A stretch of DNA of 64,000 bases from Oasisia sp. SBJ-2009 (GCA_964017155.1 OZ024867.1:10654116-10718115); one strand, 5' to 3'. Shown: positions 49,707-62,957, counted from the stretch's first letter. Notes: generated by a model not told the origin, from the sequence alone. Translations and numbers: made by a program.

Positions 49707-51077
49707 CTAAAAAGCAATTCGGATAAAACATTTCAGACAAATACTATTCTACCAAATACCAGATATGTTAAACTAATATTGATCGTAACGCTATTTAGCA
49801 AAGTCAATCAATAAAACCATTTATCATAGACGAGACCGGGGAGGCTTGTTGTAACAAATAACATATTTCAGAATTGCATAATGTGATGCGTCCTAAAGCG
49901 TTATAAGTTACCTAGGTACGAGGCTTTGGATAACATAAAAAGAACACATTACAGGATCGATCGAAATTGTTGTCATGTCAAAGGGTCCCCACATATCTCC
50001 CGCAGGTAACTAGTGTATAGTTAAATGCCTGGCTTATTACACATTTGCGGCGTAATGAGTTATACGAGGTGTCGTAATGTGCTTTCCCCGAATACGGTAG
50101 TACCTATTTTCTTTTGAAATGGCGTAACTTTATGGCGTTTAGTCGGATTCATATGATATTACACAGTCCATGCTCAAATATACCGTTGAACATGCTGTGG
50201 TCTTGCAGAATAATTTGCATTAGCAGTGTTGTCTTCACGCCTTCTGTTACAACCTACCTCGTTGCAACTAGCCCCGGTCTCCCTATGCAATCGCACACTA
50301 CCATCGATCCGTCACCAGAATATGGCTCATTTATGGTGTGAAGTCACACATTATGACATGTACAGCAGGGATATATTCCAATTTATAAACGACACTATTG
50401 CATCACTTCACTGACATATTGACCAAATACATACAAACAACCTCTAGAATTTAAATGACATATATCTTAAAATATATCAAATGCCTCATATAATTCTAAT
50501 TGTGAGACACCTATTGGCGGATTCTGGCGATATTTCTGAACAATAATATTTATCACTGGGCAATGTCACTCCTGTTGAGCGAAATGTATTTTATGTATCA
50601 GTATAACATATATGAGCTCAAGGAATAATAATATTAGTGGAGCGGTAACTGTTATATGGGTTTTACCTGAAAAGTGTATTCGTATTATTCGTGTTCGTTA
50701 ATGAACTAAATTTGAAGATATTTCACGTTCGCTAAATCGTCCTGTCATTACATTACTTGTACTATGTAATATATGTAGTAATGTTCTCTTCTCCTGAAAT
50801 GTTTGCTTAACTTAATAATTGTATAAATATAGTTTTTAAACAAAATTGGACGCATTCAATTGTAATTATAAATATAATTTTAAATGATATTTAATCCTGT
50901 TATAATGTATGTCTACTAATTGAAATTATAGTTTTAGAAGATTTTAAGGACATTTTATATATATTTATTTATTTAGTAACTAGTTTACACAATTTTTTTT
51001 TCATTTTATAGAACACATTATGTACAATGTATATCTTATTATATGTTATATTCATTTGTCATATTTCATTGTATTGT

Positions 51078-51371
<294 letters not shown>

Positions 51372-51430
51372 TCATGTAATGCACGTTGAAAATGGCAATG
51401 AAGCTTTATTATTAGTGAAGGTACACTTAC

Positions 51431-51592
51431 CACCATCAGGAATGCATCTATACTTTACAAGTGACGTTTTTATACGTAGGCTTCTCGGGACTGTAAGCGT
51501 GTACATTTTTAGAGGGCAGCTGCATGCTCCGTTTATGCATTCCAGGGGAGGCTCACAGTGTTCCTCCTTCAAGCAAGACTCGCGGTATTGGC
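51431..51592 (-). CDS. U4 exon B, EB-like cysteine module
   Basis: This 162 bp exon (54 codons) starts after CCAG and ends at G|GTAAGT, phase 1-1. It reads YRESCLKEEHCEPPLEC, then INGACSC, a spacer containing a TVPRSLRIKTS stretch, and YRCIPDG. The six-cysteine spacing matches the other B exons. A perfect 51 bp inverted repeat around a (TA)n array begins about 60 bp beyond the donor, so pre-mRNA from this intron could fold into a hairpin next to the splice site. Confidence 0.72.
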
Positions 51593-53062
51593 CTGGAAAT
51601 AATCAATTATTTGTTTTGTGTACACACATGCAAAACACCTGTATACGAAGGTAACCCTTTGGGTCTATATGAGCGTAACAATTAACCAGTGTGCGATATT
51701 CCGACGTACTACAAACACTGGTCATCATAGGAGCATTCATTTACTTAAAGATTTCATACGAATACAATTTGGTTGAACAATTAAAGCCGCATGCTTCGAA
51801 GAAGGCTGTCTGTGCTTCGAGATCGCCCCCGTTTTCTGCACTTTTTTAAAGTAATTGTATCGAGTACAACTACCTCAAGATAATCCATGTTGGGACAAAT
51901 ACTTTACCAACAATTCCAAACCCGAATTATATTGTTTTTTGGAGCCACACAATCATAATTATCGACTATCCCAAGCCTAACTGTGAATTCCCACGGTCCC
52001 GTCCGTTTCCCAAACGCGACTTTTCTTAATCTTTCTCTTGGGTACAATGCGCAAAACGTACACAGCTTTGTACAGGGATGTGATATCTTATTACAATGAA
52101 GTAATGTAGGCGTTTATTTTCCTTATAAACTGTTTTACTAGATACAAGAGTATATGACCTACATGTTATATATGTAAAACAACTTTTAAATGCCATATCG
52201 CAAAGGCCAACAGTTCTTTGGCTGCAACCTTTAAATGTTAATATCATGTTTTTAAGAGCATAGTATACAATACTACTATTTTCGTATTGGCATAAGTCTA
52301 ACGGGGAAGTGAAACTCTCGATGCCAGATTTTCTACGAAGATGACCCTGTCTATTCAGATTAATTAATGTTCTTTCACTAAGGTTGTACAAACTTTATCT
52401 ACTGATACAATAGTTTTAATCCTACTTTTTAATGCTACTGGGTATTGGTATATTACTGAATATATATATACTCCTACATTACATGTTGGTTCTCTGTGAC
52501 GATTGAACGTGTTTCATGTGGCATACATTAGTATACAAAATGCTCAAATTAAACCATATATAATATATTAGTGGCATCAGTAATAACAAGAAGATCAATA
52601 TTGACGCGGGCGCGCTGACAATCAACAGCCAAATCCCCATGATACAAGACAGGAAGGTAGTACCGGCTGATAGAACAAATGTTTGTTCTACCTGCCAAAT
52701 CTTGTTTACGAGGCAACATGTAATATCAGAAATGTGTGGACCTTATCAAGCGATATATCGAAAGTCAAATACAGCCAAATCCTATTTTAAAAGACCGTTT
52801 TCTTTCCATATCTGGAAACGGGACCATTTTGACAGGTAAATCACATGTTATCGATTGGCTTTGTAAATGAAATTAAAAGGCTTGTTCGTCTTCCAAACCC
52901 GAATTCGATCTTTTTCAGAGCCACAATATCCCAACGCCGCTCTCGTTAATCGTGTCCTTTGGTAAAGTGCGCTGAGAGGTGGGCAGTTTTCATGTAAGTT
53001 AGTTTGTACTTAACCTTTCAAAATATAATGATACAATTTACTACCTGTATATATATGTATAC

Positions 53063-53068
<6 letters not shown>

Positions 53069-53125
<57 letters not shown>
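53069..53125. repeat. (TA)n microsatellite
   Basis: TA run downstream of U4 exon C. Confidence 0.95.
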
Positions 53126-53127
<2 letters not shown>

Positions 53128-53344
53128 GTCAAGACAGGCGCAAACTATTTGTCCCGGCAGTGGCTGGTCGAGAGATGTTGGGAGTTCCATACACTAACCG
53201 CCCTTGATGCTGCCACATGGTTTTCTGGTTAGGGTTTGCTCCCTTCTCCCTATACCACAAGGCAGTGGTTTACAACTCTGAATGGCAGGGGCGTCAAACT
53301 CCCTGAGGTATTGCAATATTTGAGGTACTGCAATACCTGCATAC

Positions 53345-53615
<271 letters not shown>

Positions 53616-53701
53616 TATACGTGATTGAATGCGCGCGTGCTTGTGTGTTTAAATGCACGCGTCTACATAAAACATCGGTCGTGTTTTACAATTATTCTTA
53701 C

Positions 53702-53845
53702 GGTGACAAGTGGTCTTGTCTTCTGATGCGAAATAGTTGCCGTCTGTGCAATGGCAAGTCCCATTTATACACGAGGATGCGTACCCGGGGCAATCATTAT
53801 TGTCTTCGCATTTACTTTCGCCGTGTTTAATGTGGTATACAGTCA
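53702..53845 (-). CDS. U4 exon C, EB/EGF-like module
   Basis: This 144 bp exon (48 codons) starts after TTGCAG and ends at C|GTAAGA, phase 1-1. It reads [18 protein letters not shown], then INGTCHC, then SEDKTTCH. Six cysteines follow the pattern shared by all C exons. NGT is a potential N-glycosylation site just before the C-x-C pair. A long (TG)n array starts about 80 bp beyond the donor. It is 3-4 codons longer than the other C exons. Confidence 0.72.
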
Positions 53846-54935
53846 CTGCAATGCAAACATGTGTTGCTATAGCATATGTTTTTGTTTGTATATCCATGTT
53901 AATGTTTCATTCAAACTGCATTAATGCGTACAGTAAATATGTATTAACATTTGGCATACATTAATGTACGAATGCCGCTGGTGGACAACGATGACGACCG
54001 TTTAAAACCAACACACAAACCAGTACCTAACACATAAGATTAGCTAAGTAAGACACTTGTGTATTATTTCGTGATGTGGCACAAACTAGACGGTTCTTCA
54101 TAATAACAAACACATTCCTACAGGTTCTTGAAAATACAGGACATCTTCACTTAACAGTGATGAATATGCAACTATGTTAACAACGCCATACATCAATATT
54201 ACATCATAATAAAGAAACGCCATATGTCATAATTGTAAATATTAGTGTACATTGCTTGAATATACGTTTGCAGCATTCCATAACTGGTTGTTAATTGAAT
54301 TGCATACATTGTTAGCAAGTACATTAGATATACTACTTGGAACAAAAACACTTGCAAAGTAATATTTACTCTGCCATCATACTAATCATACTTCATGTGT
54401 AATTAACTTTAGCGACCTAGGAACGTTCTCAACGTGACTGTTCTTATTCAGTGAAACAATCAGGATTGCCAACTAATTACTTACTAGTGGTAATATAACC
54501 ATATTTATAGTGGTATGCTAACTATTAGTGTCTAGTGATATATTGTAACCAGTTTAAATGGCAAGAAATAGACTAAGTAACTTCGGAATGCTGGATTGCA
54601 AAGCTAGTTACACCATCTCGCCACTTATTTCCCTCACTCAGCCCGCCCTACCATCTCGCCCAGCGTTTTACATAGGGGTAAATCTGCAGTAGTAACCTTC
54701 GTCACAACCCTCTCGGAAAGATGGCAGTTGGAATCCGAGCTTTCTCGGTAACAGCACCAAATGGGTGGAATTCATGTCATGTCACCAATAATGTTAAGGA
54801 AATATAGTGTTATTTAGTCGGTACCTAAAACATATCGTTTTTCAGCTGTGTTCTTGGCGGGAACATTGGCGGAGCAGATGTTTGAAATTGGTGGTGCATA
54901 AAAGTTGAAAAACAAGAGGAAATATTGACTGATAA

Positions 54936-55350
54936 GTATTATTCTTATGTGAAGATTATTCATAAAGTAGTACTAGACATATATTGGGTAATAGTTTGGT
55001 TAAAGGTTTGTCAGTTAACAGTATTTTTGACCAGATTAGAATATAGTGGGTGATAATAGGGTAATTTAGCCTTCGACAAGTTTGTAAACAAGATTTGGCA
55101 AAACTTATTATTTGATAGAATATTTATCAGATATAGTATTCAGCATAACAGCTACAGTATTATTCTTATGTGAAGATTATTCATAAAGTGTTAGTAAAAG
55201 TTTGTTAGTTAAAAGTATTTATGAGCAGATTAGCATAGTGGGTGATAATAGGGTAATCTAGCCTTCGACAAGGTTGTTTACAAGATTTTGCAAATCTGAT
55301 TATTTGATAGAATATGTAACATATAAAGTAGCAAACATAACAGCTACATA
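54936..55350 (+). repeat. Tandem repeat of about 0.2 kb in the 5' region of the CR1-like element
   Basis: Two copies start with tattattcttatgtgaag (54937 and 55158), and both contain gtgggtgataatagggtaat and gccttcgacaag. Period is about 190-220 bp with indels. Repeated 5' units are known in some LINEs as promoter monomers; here that is inference. Confidence 0.6.
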
Positions 55351-55597
55351 AATAAGATAATACTTTGATCAGGTAGCATTGTTATTAAAAAATAAGCAAG
55401 CTTTTTAGTAGAAACCTTAGTTTGTTTATGTTGGTAGTGTCCAACGTGTCCGCTAGGGAACGGTGCCAGTAAAGACTAAATTTGTCAGTTGTGTATAACA
55501 TAAAGTGAGCTGCAGTTACTGTCCTCATTAAACAGTCTTTCTAAAGACTAATTGGTATACAGACTGAGTAAATTTAGAGTTCCTGTGATATCATAAT

Positions 55598-56746
55598 ATG
55601 GCCCCTTGCAAGCGGCAAGTGAAGGCAAGGAGGCACTTAGTATGTGACTATTGTCACAGCTTTGTCGATTTTGCTCTATCCGGATGCACAAAGTCATGGG
55701 CAGAAACAATGGAGGAAGACTTTACTTTCCAGTGCACAGGGTGTTGTAAAGTGGAATGTCTTACAGTAGAGTTAGCTAGACTAACCGATATTGTGAAGGG
55801 GCTGGAGATGAAAATAACCAAAGAGACGGATGGAAGAGGACGGAATGAGCAATGCAGTCACAAGAAGGATGAGGACATGAGATTGAGAGGAGGGAGGGTG
55901 AGTGCAAGGAAAACAAATGGAGAAAGAACAAGAGAAAGCACGGCATGCAGGAAGGTGACAGGGGAGAAAGTGACAGTAGATGAGGGGGGGACAATGGGAC
56001 AGGAGAGGAGAGAAGTTCATGTGACCGGAGGAAAGATGAATGGAAGAAAGGAACTGAGAGTAAATGTGCCGAAAGGGAAGTCAATAACAGGGATGATGAC
56101 AGGACGAACAGACGCAGGGAAAAAAGGAACAACAGAGATGGCGGGAGGAAGAAAAGTCAACGACCAGGGAGATGCAACACGGAGGAGCTACTCTGAGGCA
56201 GTGATTGAGGGGGCATCGAGAACAGAAAGGGTGTTTATGGGCGACTCAATTTTGAGAAAGACAGACAAGACTTTAAACAAAGGCGAAGATGTTGTTGTTT
56301 GTCTTCCGGGCTCTCGGATAGAGAATGTGACAGAAAGGGTAGGGAACGTGTTGGGGCATGGCCAGGGAGGATCTATATTAGTACATGTAGGGACGAACAA
56401 TGCAGACAAGGAGGGGACAACTAGAATAGTGCAAAGATACAGACAGTTGGTAGGGAAGCTGAAGAAGACAAGAGTTGAGCAGATTATTCTCTCAGGAATT
56501 TTGCCAGTGATGGGAGGAAGGGGTGTAGCCTATAGAAACTGCAAGAGGATGGCAATCAACGTTCTAGTAGAGCAGATGTGCGAAGAAGAAGGAGTTGGAT
56601 TTGTAGATTTGTGGGGATACTTTGTGGGAAAAGAAGATATGTATATGAGAGATGGCCTCCATCTAAGCGGAAAGGGCGCAGCAGTTTTCTCCGAGAACTT
56701 GCTTCGATCTATGGACAGGGGAACAGGTTTCAGTTATTTAAACTAG
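55598..56746 (+). CDS. CR1-like ORF1 protein with zinc-finger-like region and SGNH esterase domain
   Basis: An intact frame of 382 codons. Residues 16-54 hold paired cysteines (C16, C19, C30, C46, C49, C50, C54) like a PHD/zinc-ribbon motif; 57-75 could form a short coiled coil. About 76-205 is basic, low-complexity and rich in G, R, K and T. Residues 210-370 form an SGNH-hydrolase fold: GDS at 215-217 (nucleophile Ser), GTNN at 265-268 (Gly and Asn blocks) and DGLHL at 352-356 (Asp and His). All the expected catalytic residues are present. In CR1/L2-type elements ORF1 proteins bind RNA, and the esterase domain is found in several lineages with an unsettled role. The ORF is still open although the RT next to it is dead. 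Confidence 0.78.
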   Translation: MAPCKRQVKARRHLVCDYCHSFVDFALSGCTKSWAETMEEDFTFQCTGCCKVECLTVELARLTDIVKGLEMKITKETDGRGRNEQCSHKKDEDMRLRGGRVSARKTNGERTRESTACRKVTGEKVTVDEGGTMGQERREVHVTGGKMNGRKELRVNVPKGKSITGMMTGRTDAGKKGTTEMAGGRKVNDQGDATRRSYSEAVIEGASRTERVFMGDSILRKTDKTLNKGEDVVVCLPGSRIENVTERVGNVLGHGQGGSILVHVGTNNADKEGTTRIVQRYRQLVGKLKKTRVEQIILSGILPVMGGRGVAYRNCKRMAINVLVEQMCEEEGVGFVDLWGYFVGKEDMYMRDGLHLSGKGAAVFSENLLRSMDRGTGFSYLN

Positions 56747-56836
56747 ATTCGCAGGGGGGATTCACAGAGAAGCCAAATACTGGAGGCACAGATAAGGACA
56801 GCACAAAGAAAACGGCAAAGAACAGAGGGATTCTTA

Positions 56837-58461
56837 ATGGCAGAAAACCTCAATGAATACTTTAGTTCGGTATTTACCAGGGAAGATATTAGTGCATTAC
56901 CAGTACCAGAGACTAAATTCGAAGGGAGAGAGTCAGACTATTTAGGACAACTAATTGTAACACCAAAAATGGTAGCTAAGAAAATAAGGGACATGAAGGA
57001 TAATAAGTCACCTGGAGTGGATGGGATTCCTCCCAAATTACTACTGGAAATTGTAGAACAAATTAGCACACCACTTGCAACAGTGTTCAATTTGGCATTA
57101 GACGAAGGAGTAGTTCCGTTAGAATGGAAAGAAGCAAACATCATACCATTATTTAAAAAAGGATCACGAAGCAAGTCAGAGAACTATAGACCAGTGAGTT
57201 TAACATCGGTGATTTGTAAACTATTAGAAAGACTAATTAAAGAGCACTTGGTTGATTTTCTTGTTAAAAATAACTTGATTAACCCATCTCAACATGGGTT
57301 TCTAAAAGCGAGGTCATGCTTAACAAATATCTTATGTTTTTTGGAAGATGTCACAAAGTGGGTAGATGAGGGATCACCAGTAGATATAATATACTTTGAT
57401 TTTAAAAAAGCTTTTGACAAAGTGCCACATCAAAGATTACTACTTAAACTGAAGGCCCATGGCATAGGAAATGTTATGATTAACTGGATAGAAAAATGGC
57501 TTATTGATAGAAGACAAAGAGTAGTAGTTGATGGGGAGGTTTCAAACTGGAAATCGGTTTTGAGTGGAGTACCGCAGGGATCAGTATTGGGACCTATTTT
57601 GTTCTTAATATAGATCAATGATTTGGATGATGATATAACAAGCAAGGTGTTGAAGTTTGCGGATGATACAAAAGTGTTCAGAAAAATTAAAAGGGATACA
57701 GATAGACAGCAATTACAAGATGATCTAAATAAGTTGACCGAATGGTCTGAGAAGTGGCAAATGCTGTTTAATTATGGGAAGTGTAAGTGCCTCCACACAG
57801 GACATGAGAATGAAGATGCACAATATACAATGGGTGATACTGTACTAAATACTACCGTAAAGGAAAAGGACTTAGGGTTAACTATTAGTGCTGATATGAA
57901 GGTATCGGAACAGTGTGCAATTGCAGCAGCGAAGGGAAACCAAATTCTTGGATTAGGCGAAATATAGTGTACAAGGAAAAAGAACTAATAATACCACTGT
58001 ACAAAACAATAGTTAGGCCTCACTTAGAATATTGCATACAGGCATGGAGGCCATATCGCAAGAAGGATATTGATATACTAGAAAGAGTACAAAGAAGAGC
58101 AACCAAAATGATACAAAAACTCAGGAATATTAGTTATGAAATGCGTCTAAAAGAATGTGGATTAACAACACTAGAAACCAGGAGACTGCGAGGAGATCAG
58201 ATATAAGTTTTTAAAATATTGAATTGGTATGAAAATATTGACAGAAATATTTTTTTCTCAGTCAAGGAAGAGAGAAGGACTAGAGGACATGGAGTTACAT
58301 TAGCAAAGAAGCAATGTAGATTAGATATTAGAAAATTTTCATTTTCACAAAGAACAGTAAATGAATGGAACAGATTATCGGCTGATTGTGTAAGTGCTAG
58401 TAGTGTTAATATGTTCAAAAATAAAATTGACATGTACCTAAGAAGGGCGGGGTACATTTAG
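56837..58461 (+). pseudogene. CR1-like reverse transcriptase, interrupted
   Basis: RT motifs appear in order: ENYRPVSLTSVICKLLER, then DFKKAFDKVPH (motif A aspartate), GVPQGSVLGP (motif B) and FADDTKVF (motif C, catalytic DD), followed by the HLEYC and QRTVNEWN regions of the C-terminal part. Lesions: an in-frame TAG at 57611-57613, a frameshift near 57955, and a TAA at 58204-58206. The N-terminal endonuclease is missing. The element could not supply its own machinery. Assignment to the CR1 clade rests on overall resemblance, not on a tree. Confidence 0.8.
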
Positions 58462-59012
58462 ATAGATAGGTTGGACTCTCGATAAGCCAAAGGGCTTCCT
58501 TGTCCACCTGCCATCTTGAGTTGATTCTCTAGGTGGCAATCTTGTTAAATCTAAAAAATGCTGTGAATCCTCCTTAGCGTCTCAACGTTGCATCAATCCA
58601 CTGATGACTCGTGCACTGAATATGATAATGAAACTACCTTAATCCATTGATTTTGTCGAGCAAAACAACTTGATTTTCGAAGCTACTGGTTGATGTCAAG
58701 TCAATATTATTATAATATACATATTTGATACAAACCACGTTCCACGCACACATTTTCCAGATGAATTAAACTGTTGTAGTAACGCATGCCTAATAATACA
58801 GTATTAATGAACGGATATGGGGCTCATGCAATTTCAAAAAGGCATATCCTAGTTAGTTATATCGTGTATCCAAACTATACATATATTAATATTATCTTCC
58901 GATGTAATACATGATATTTCTTTATCGGCTTTGTCACAACAAAGAACAGCATAGCATATGATATTCAAACGACTGCCACAGTTAAGTCAACGAATTCAAA
59001 GTTTGGACTTAC

Positions 59013-59156
59013 CTGGCCAGCAAATTGATTCCACAATTGGATCGAAATCACCCTGGCAAGTACATTTCGAAATTCCACACTCTTTATAGAACATGCAGGC
59101 GCTGTGAAGCACTTTGCAATCAGCGGATGTTGTACACATATCACCAATCAGTCCCT
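59013..59156 (-). CDS. U4 exon D, seven-cysteine module
   Basis: This 144 bp exon (48 codons) starts after TTACAG and ends at G|GTAAGT, phase 1-1. It reads GDMCTTSADCKVLHSAC, then YKECGISKCTC, then a spacer ending in CWP. D exons share C-x5-C, an aromatic or Met/Phe block, KECG-x-S-x-C-x-C and a terminal C-x-P. This copy has CMF where the others have CW, and is the most diverged D exon. Its downstream intron to exon C holds the CR1-like element. Confidence 0.7.
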
Positions 59157-59377
59157 CTGTAACAGAATATATGGGTTATTTCCATGTCGATTCAATGTCA
59201 CATGCAATAATACACTACCATATTGTAATAAATAATAACAAAACTAATCACGTGATGTCAACAAAACTGTGAAGATAAAAAATAATGCTGCTGACGATGA
59301 TAGCAGGGCATGATGACTAGTAGGGCAATGATTAGTAATATTATGACTAGAACGACGAAGGTCAAGAGTGTGCTTAC

Positions 59378-59383
59378 TGATGA
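59378..59383 (-). CDS. U5 candidate micro-exon m2 (6 bp)
   Basis: The acceptor GTCTTCTTTCAG matches the acceptor of the confident m2 micro-exon in U2 (ATCTTCTTTCAG). It is followed after only six bases (TCATCA) by GTAAGC. Position and acceptor fit a shrunken m2. Six-base exons are rare, so this could equally be a decayed splice-site pair with no exon function. Confidence 0.35.
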
Positions 59384-59953
59384 CTGAAAGAAGACGACAA
59401 TGGTGACGACATTATATATTAACATTATGATATTTAAAAGATACACGAAGACGATCGCAGTATTGCTGATGACGTTATTAAGTGCGAAGAACAACATACA
59501 TATTATGCAGCTTACCATAGGGTCACCCTTCGTAAGGAATGCTATTTATGTAGTGATATATACAATGACTATAATGGTGACGGTGGGACAGGGCAGATAA
59601 CATGTACACACACAAAGTTGAGGAATGTTTTACTGAAGATATAACCAAAGTGGTTTAACTCTACGCATTCCGAACTAGCTGCTTAGGCAGACATTTTGAA
59701 TGGCCGACAGTAATAATGTATTATATTGAGTAACATTAATAATATAATGTTATTACATAGTGCCATGCAAAGTAAATGTTGTTGAGACATACAATAGCCA
59801 GTTAAAAACCACAAACGTTTAGTTTTAGTCAATGTTGTTCAGCATAAACTATTTTGAAACCTTGCTGATGTCGCGAACGCCGCCGTCAAAATGCTACAGT
59901 TATTAATTCATGGCAAACACGTGTCTTTGATATTACGTTAACATGAAACTTAC

Positions 59954-59974
59954 CCTTGTCGTTCCTGGTATCCG
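59954..59974 (-). CDS. U5 micro-exon m1 (21 bp)
   Basis: Acceptor TATTTTTTTCAG, then 21 bases, then donor GTAAGTTTC. With phase-1 flanks it adds DTRNDK plus two split codons. It sits between exon A of U5 and exon D of U4, the place where the m1 exons of other units occur (each 24 bp). The pyrimidine tract and donor are strong, and the length keeps the frame. Confidence 0.6.
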
Positions 59975-60171
59975 CTGAAAAAAATAAAGTTCGACTGTTG
60001 CATAAATGAACAAAGTGGTACAAAATCGGGGTGGATGTAAACACTATCGAACATGATAGTGTAGGTTGATTAACAATTGCAAAGGGAAATATTGATATGA
60101 TAACATGTATGTTACTAGACGACAGGAATGTACAAGCTTGAACCATCCGTAGCTCCCTCGCGTAACAATCA

Positions 60172-60189
60172 ATCAATCAATCAAACAAA

Positions 60190-60230
<41 letters not shown>
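60172..60230. repeat. (CAAT)n tetranucleotide repeat
   Basis: caatcaatcaat with CAAA variants. Confidence 0.92.
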
Positions 60231-60232
<2 letters not shown>

Positions 60233-61112
60233 ATGACAACTGAAATTGTTTATTGATTCTGAGATCGTTTAATCCGTTTCTGTTATGCGCCTCTGATTTT
60301 GGTTTATAATGACTTAGGCGCAATACAAAAAATACCTTATAAGTATTATTATTACAATATATGCCACACAATTAGCAGTTCTTCAGAGAAGAAACGTTTC
60401 CAGAACGTATTTTCATAGCGTAATCGCTATATGTCCAAACACCAGAGTTGAAAACAAACTGAGTTTCATAGTATTCATTATTTTGAAACAATCCACCTAA
60501 CCATCCCCGTGCTCAAAATAATCATAGCTGGAGTTGATTAATATATAATTATTTTAAACAGGAGCAATGGTTTCACATTGATCGCAGTGTCAAGCTAAAT
60601 GGGTCAGAGCAAAGTTGTACTTTTTGGTCTAACCCATACGAATGTAGTACCTTAATAATTGTGTCATTTGAGATTTTGAAAAATTATTTATGTGGAATGA
60701 TTGCAGTAGGACAGGCATACTAGTAGGGTCGATGCTATGATGTATCTGCAGTGCAATACCACATGTTAGGCAGAGTGTTGTTGACGTAGTAATTTTTAGC
60801 CATTTGTTCTTACATCACCCTGCGAATGCAGAAAAGCGTGCTCAGTTTGGTAAATATTGAGGGGGCCATACACATGCATGCATTTTAAGAGAGCCTGATA
60901 TGTTTAATCAGCATATCAGTGTCATGACTGCAGTGACTGTGATATACAATTGGAAAAAGTAAGGTCCAGTTTTCTTGTACTCTGACAAAAGTTTAACATG
61001 GCCACCAATGGGAAAATCAACAGTGCTGTGTCCACTACAAATCGCAGTTTTATGGTTGATGAACGTTGATTCTCGAACCCAACCAACAAAATCATCAAAG
61101 TGTAGTCATTAC

Positions 61113-61226
61113 CTGATAGGCATACTTGGGGAGAGTCTTCTGTTTTATCGCAACGAACGCATCTCATGTTGTTGCCGCACAAGTCGGTTCCCACGTCACA
61201 TGTGTCTTTAGCCTTCAGCATGGGTG
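61113..61226 (-). CDS. U5 exon A, five-cysteine module
   Basis: This 114 bp exon (38 codons) is bounded by GCTTAG-type acceptor sequence and G|GTAATG, phase 1-1. Its core is KAKDTCDVGTDLCGNNMRC followed by VRC and VCLSG. The A exons share a C-x6-C-x5-C-x2-C core and end in a C-x-SG motif just before the donor. This one is closest to the U4 copy (KAKDKCDVNNDRCGKDLAC). The odd number of cysteines (five) means one must pair with a cysteine in another module, or stay free. Confidence 0.68.
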
Positions 61227-61397
61227 CTAAGCAGCAATTTCAGGTAAATCGTCCCGTCAAATAATAATCCATTATATATTAGTCTCGCATATTCAACAAA
61301 TACCGATTGTTGAATTGCGACCACATCAGGTAGTAAATGGTGTACGTAAATATGAAACGGTGTATATAAAAACAAACATACATGCATACGTGCGAAT

Positions 61398-61745
<348 letters not shown>

Positions 61746-62419
61746 CAACAACACAAACCCGTACATTTAAACGTAAATGCGTGTATTCTTATGTACGTAC
61801 GGTACACCTCAACACAAACATACATACACATAAACATGGGTATGTAGTTACGCATGTACCTATATATCCATGTCCGTATGTGGGTATGTATACACGTATG
61901 TGTTTTAATGTTTATGTGTATGTCTTCATATGTGCATGTGTGTGTATGCATACATGCATGCAAACATACGTGCAAACACACTTACATATATACTGACATG
62001 CACCTATATACATATACAATTATATTCCGACACAACGTTTGCGTTATTTTTGTTACAATAATATGTATATGTTCTAATAAAAAAAAAAAAATAACCTACT
62101 GAATATTTGTTTAACTGTTGAGCAATATAAAAATCAACCTCTATGAATAAACCGAAGTTAAACGATACCCATTTTTTACAAATTAAATGCCTCATATTTA
62201 TCACTAAATACAATATTTTATGACACATCTAATAATGGAATCTGGTGGCGCCAATTGATATGCTAAATATAGTTTAAAATTCAGTATAACATATATATGA
62301 TGTAATAATGGGTAGTAACGGTCCCTGAAAACGAGATGTACTGTTACTGTTAGCGAATTCTTGCTATCATTAGATCACACGTGATTATTCCATATGTGGA
62401 ATAGCGAAGGTAAACTTAC

Positions 62420-62572
62420 CATCTTTAGGAAAGCATCTAGAGACAGACTGCATACCGAGACCGTCCAGGGTTTTAACATAATACGTGTTGGGAGTGCAGT
62501 TACATGTTCCGTCTATACACACCAATGGATATTGACATTGGGCGTCCTTGTAGCAAGTCTCATCCTTACGGC
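62420..62572 (-). CDS. U5 exon B, EB-like cysteine module
   Basis: This 153 bp exon (51 codons) starts after CCAG and ends at G|GTAAGT, phase 1 on both sides. It reads [19 protein letters not shown], then DGTCNC, then a spacer ending in SRCFP. Six cysteines follow the EB-like pattern C-x5-C-x5-C-x4-C-x-C with one distal cysteine. It is most similar to the U1 copy, which is also 51 codons. A (TA)n array lies about 45 bp upstream in the intron; in other units that position holds (CA)n or (TG)n. The exact family is not certain. Confidence 0.7.
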
Positions 62573-62614
62573 CTGGAAATACATGAATATGTGTTTGTAT
62601 ACATATACACACAG

Positions 62615-62617
<3 letters not shown>

Positions 62618-62678
<61 letters not shown>
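62618..62678. repeat. (TA)n microsatellite upstream of U5 exon B
   Basis: TA run followed by a short TG run; starts about 45 bp upstream of the acceptor in transcript sense. Confidence 0.95.
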
Positions 62679-62688
<10 letters not shown>

Positions 62689-62957
62689 ATGTATGCGTGT
62701 GTGTCATCATTTGAGATCGGACAGCCCAAAGCAAAAACCCCGCCCAAAATTTACAAATATTTCTATGTGTCCCTACTATATAAGTATGCACAAATAATCC
62801 TATATGTTAAGATGGAATTTATTTCACCGCTACATACCAGGGAATAGGTTAAAACATAATAGATAAGAACTGTTTTGAAATTGTTGTTTTTAATTCAAAG
62901 GGGCATGTCTTCAGATCATGTTGCTTCGCGTTGGGCCTTCAGCGCCTGCTCAGGTTA

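Larger units (their letters stand above)
54840..58560 (+). mobile_element. CR1-like non-LTR retrotransposon, defective, endonuclease lacking
   Basis: Order seen: a 5' region with a long tandem repeat, ORF1 with an esterase domain, reverse transcriptase, a C-terminal region and a short 3' tail. It lies in plus orientation in the U4 D-C intron, antisense to the host gene. Only about 90 bp separate the end of ORF1 from the RT ORF, so the apurinic-type endonuclease domain normal at the start of ORF2 has been deleted. The 3' tail (gataagccaaagggcttcct) recurs in the fragment at 45.1 kb. Confidence 0.8.

Noticed and set aside
59507..59540. Another possible micro-exon ending at a GTAAGC donor
   Set aside because: The upstream sequence has no pyrimidine tract and no CAG-type acceptor like the other micro-exons.
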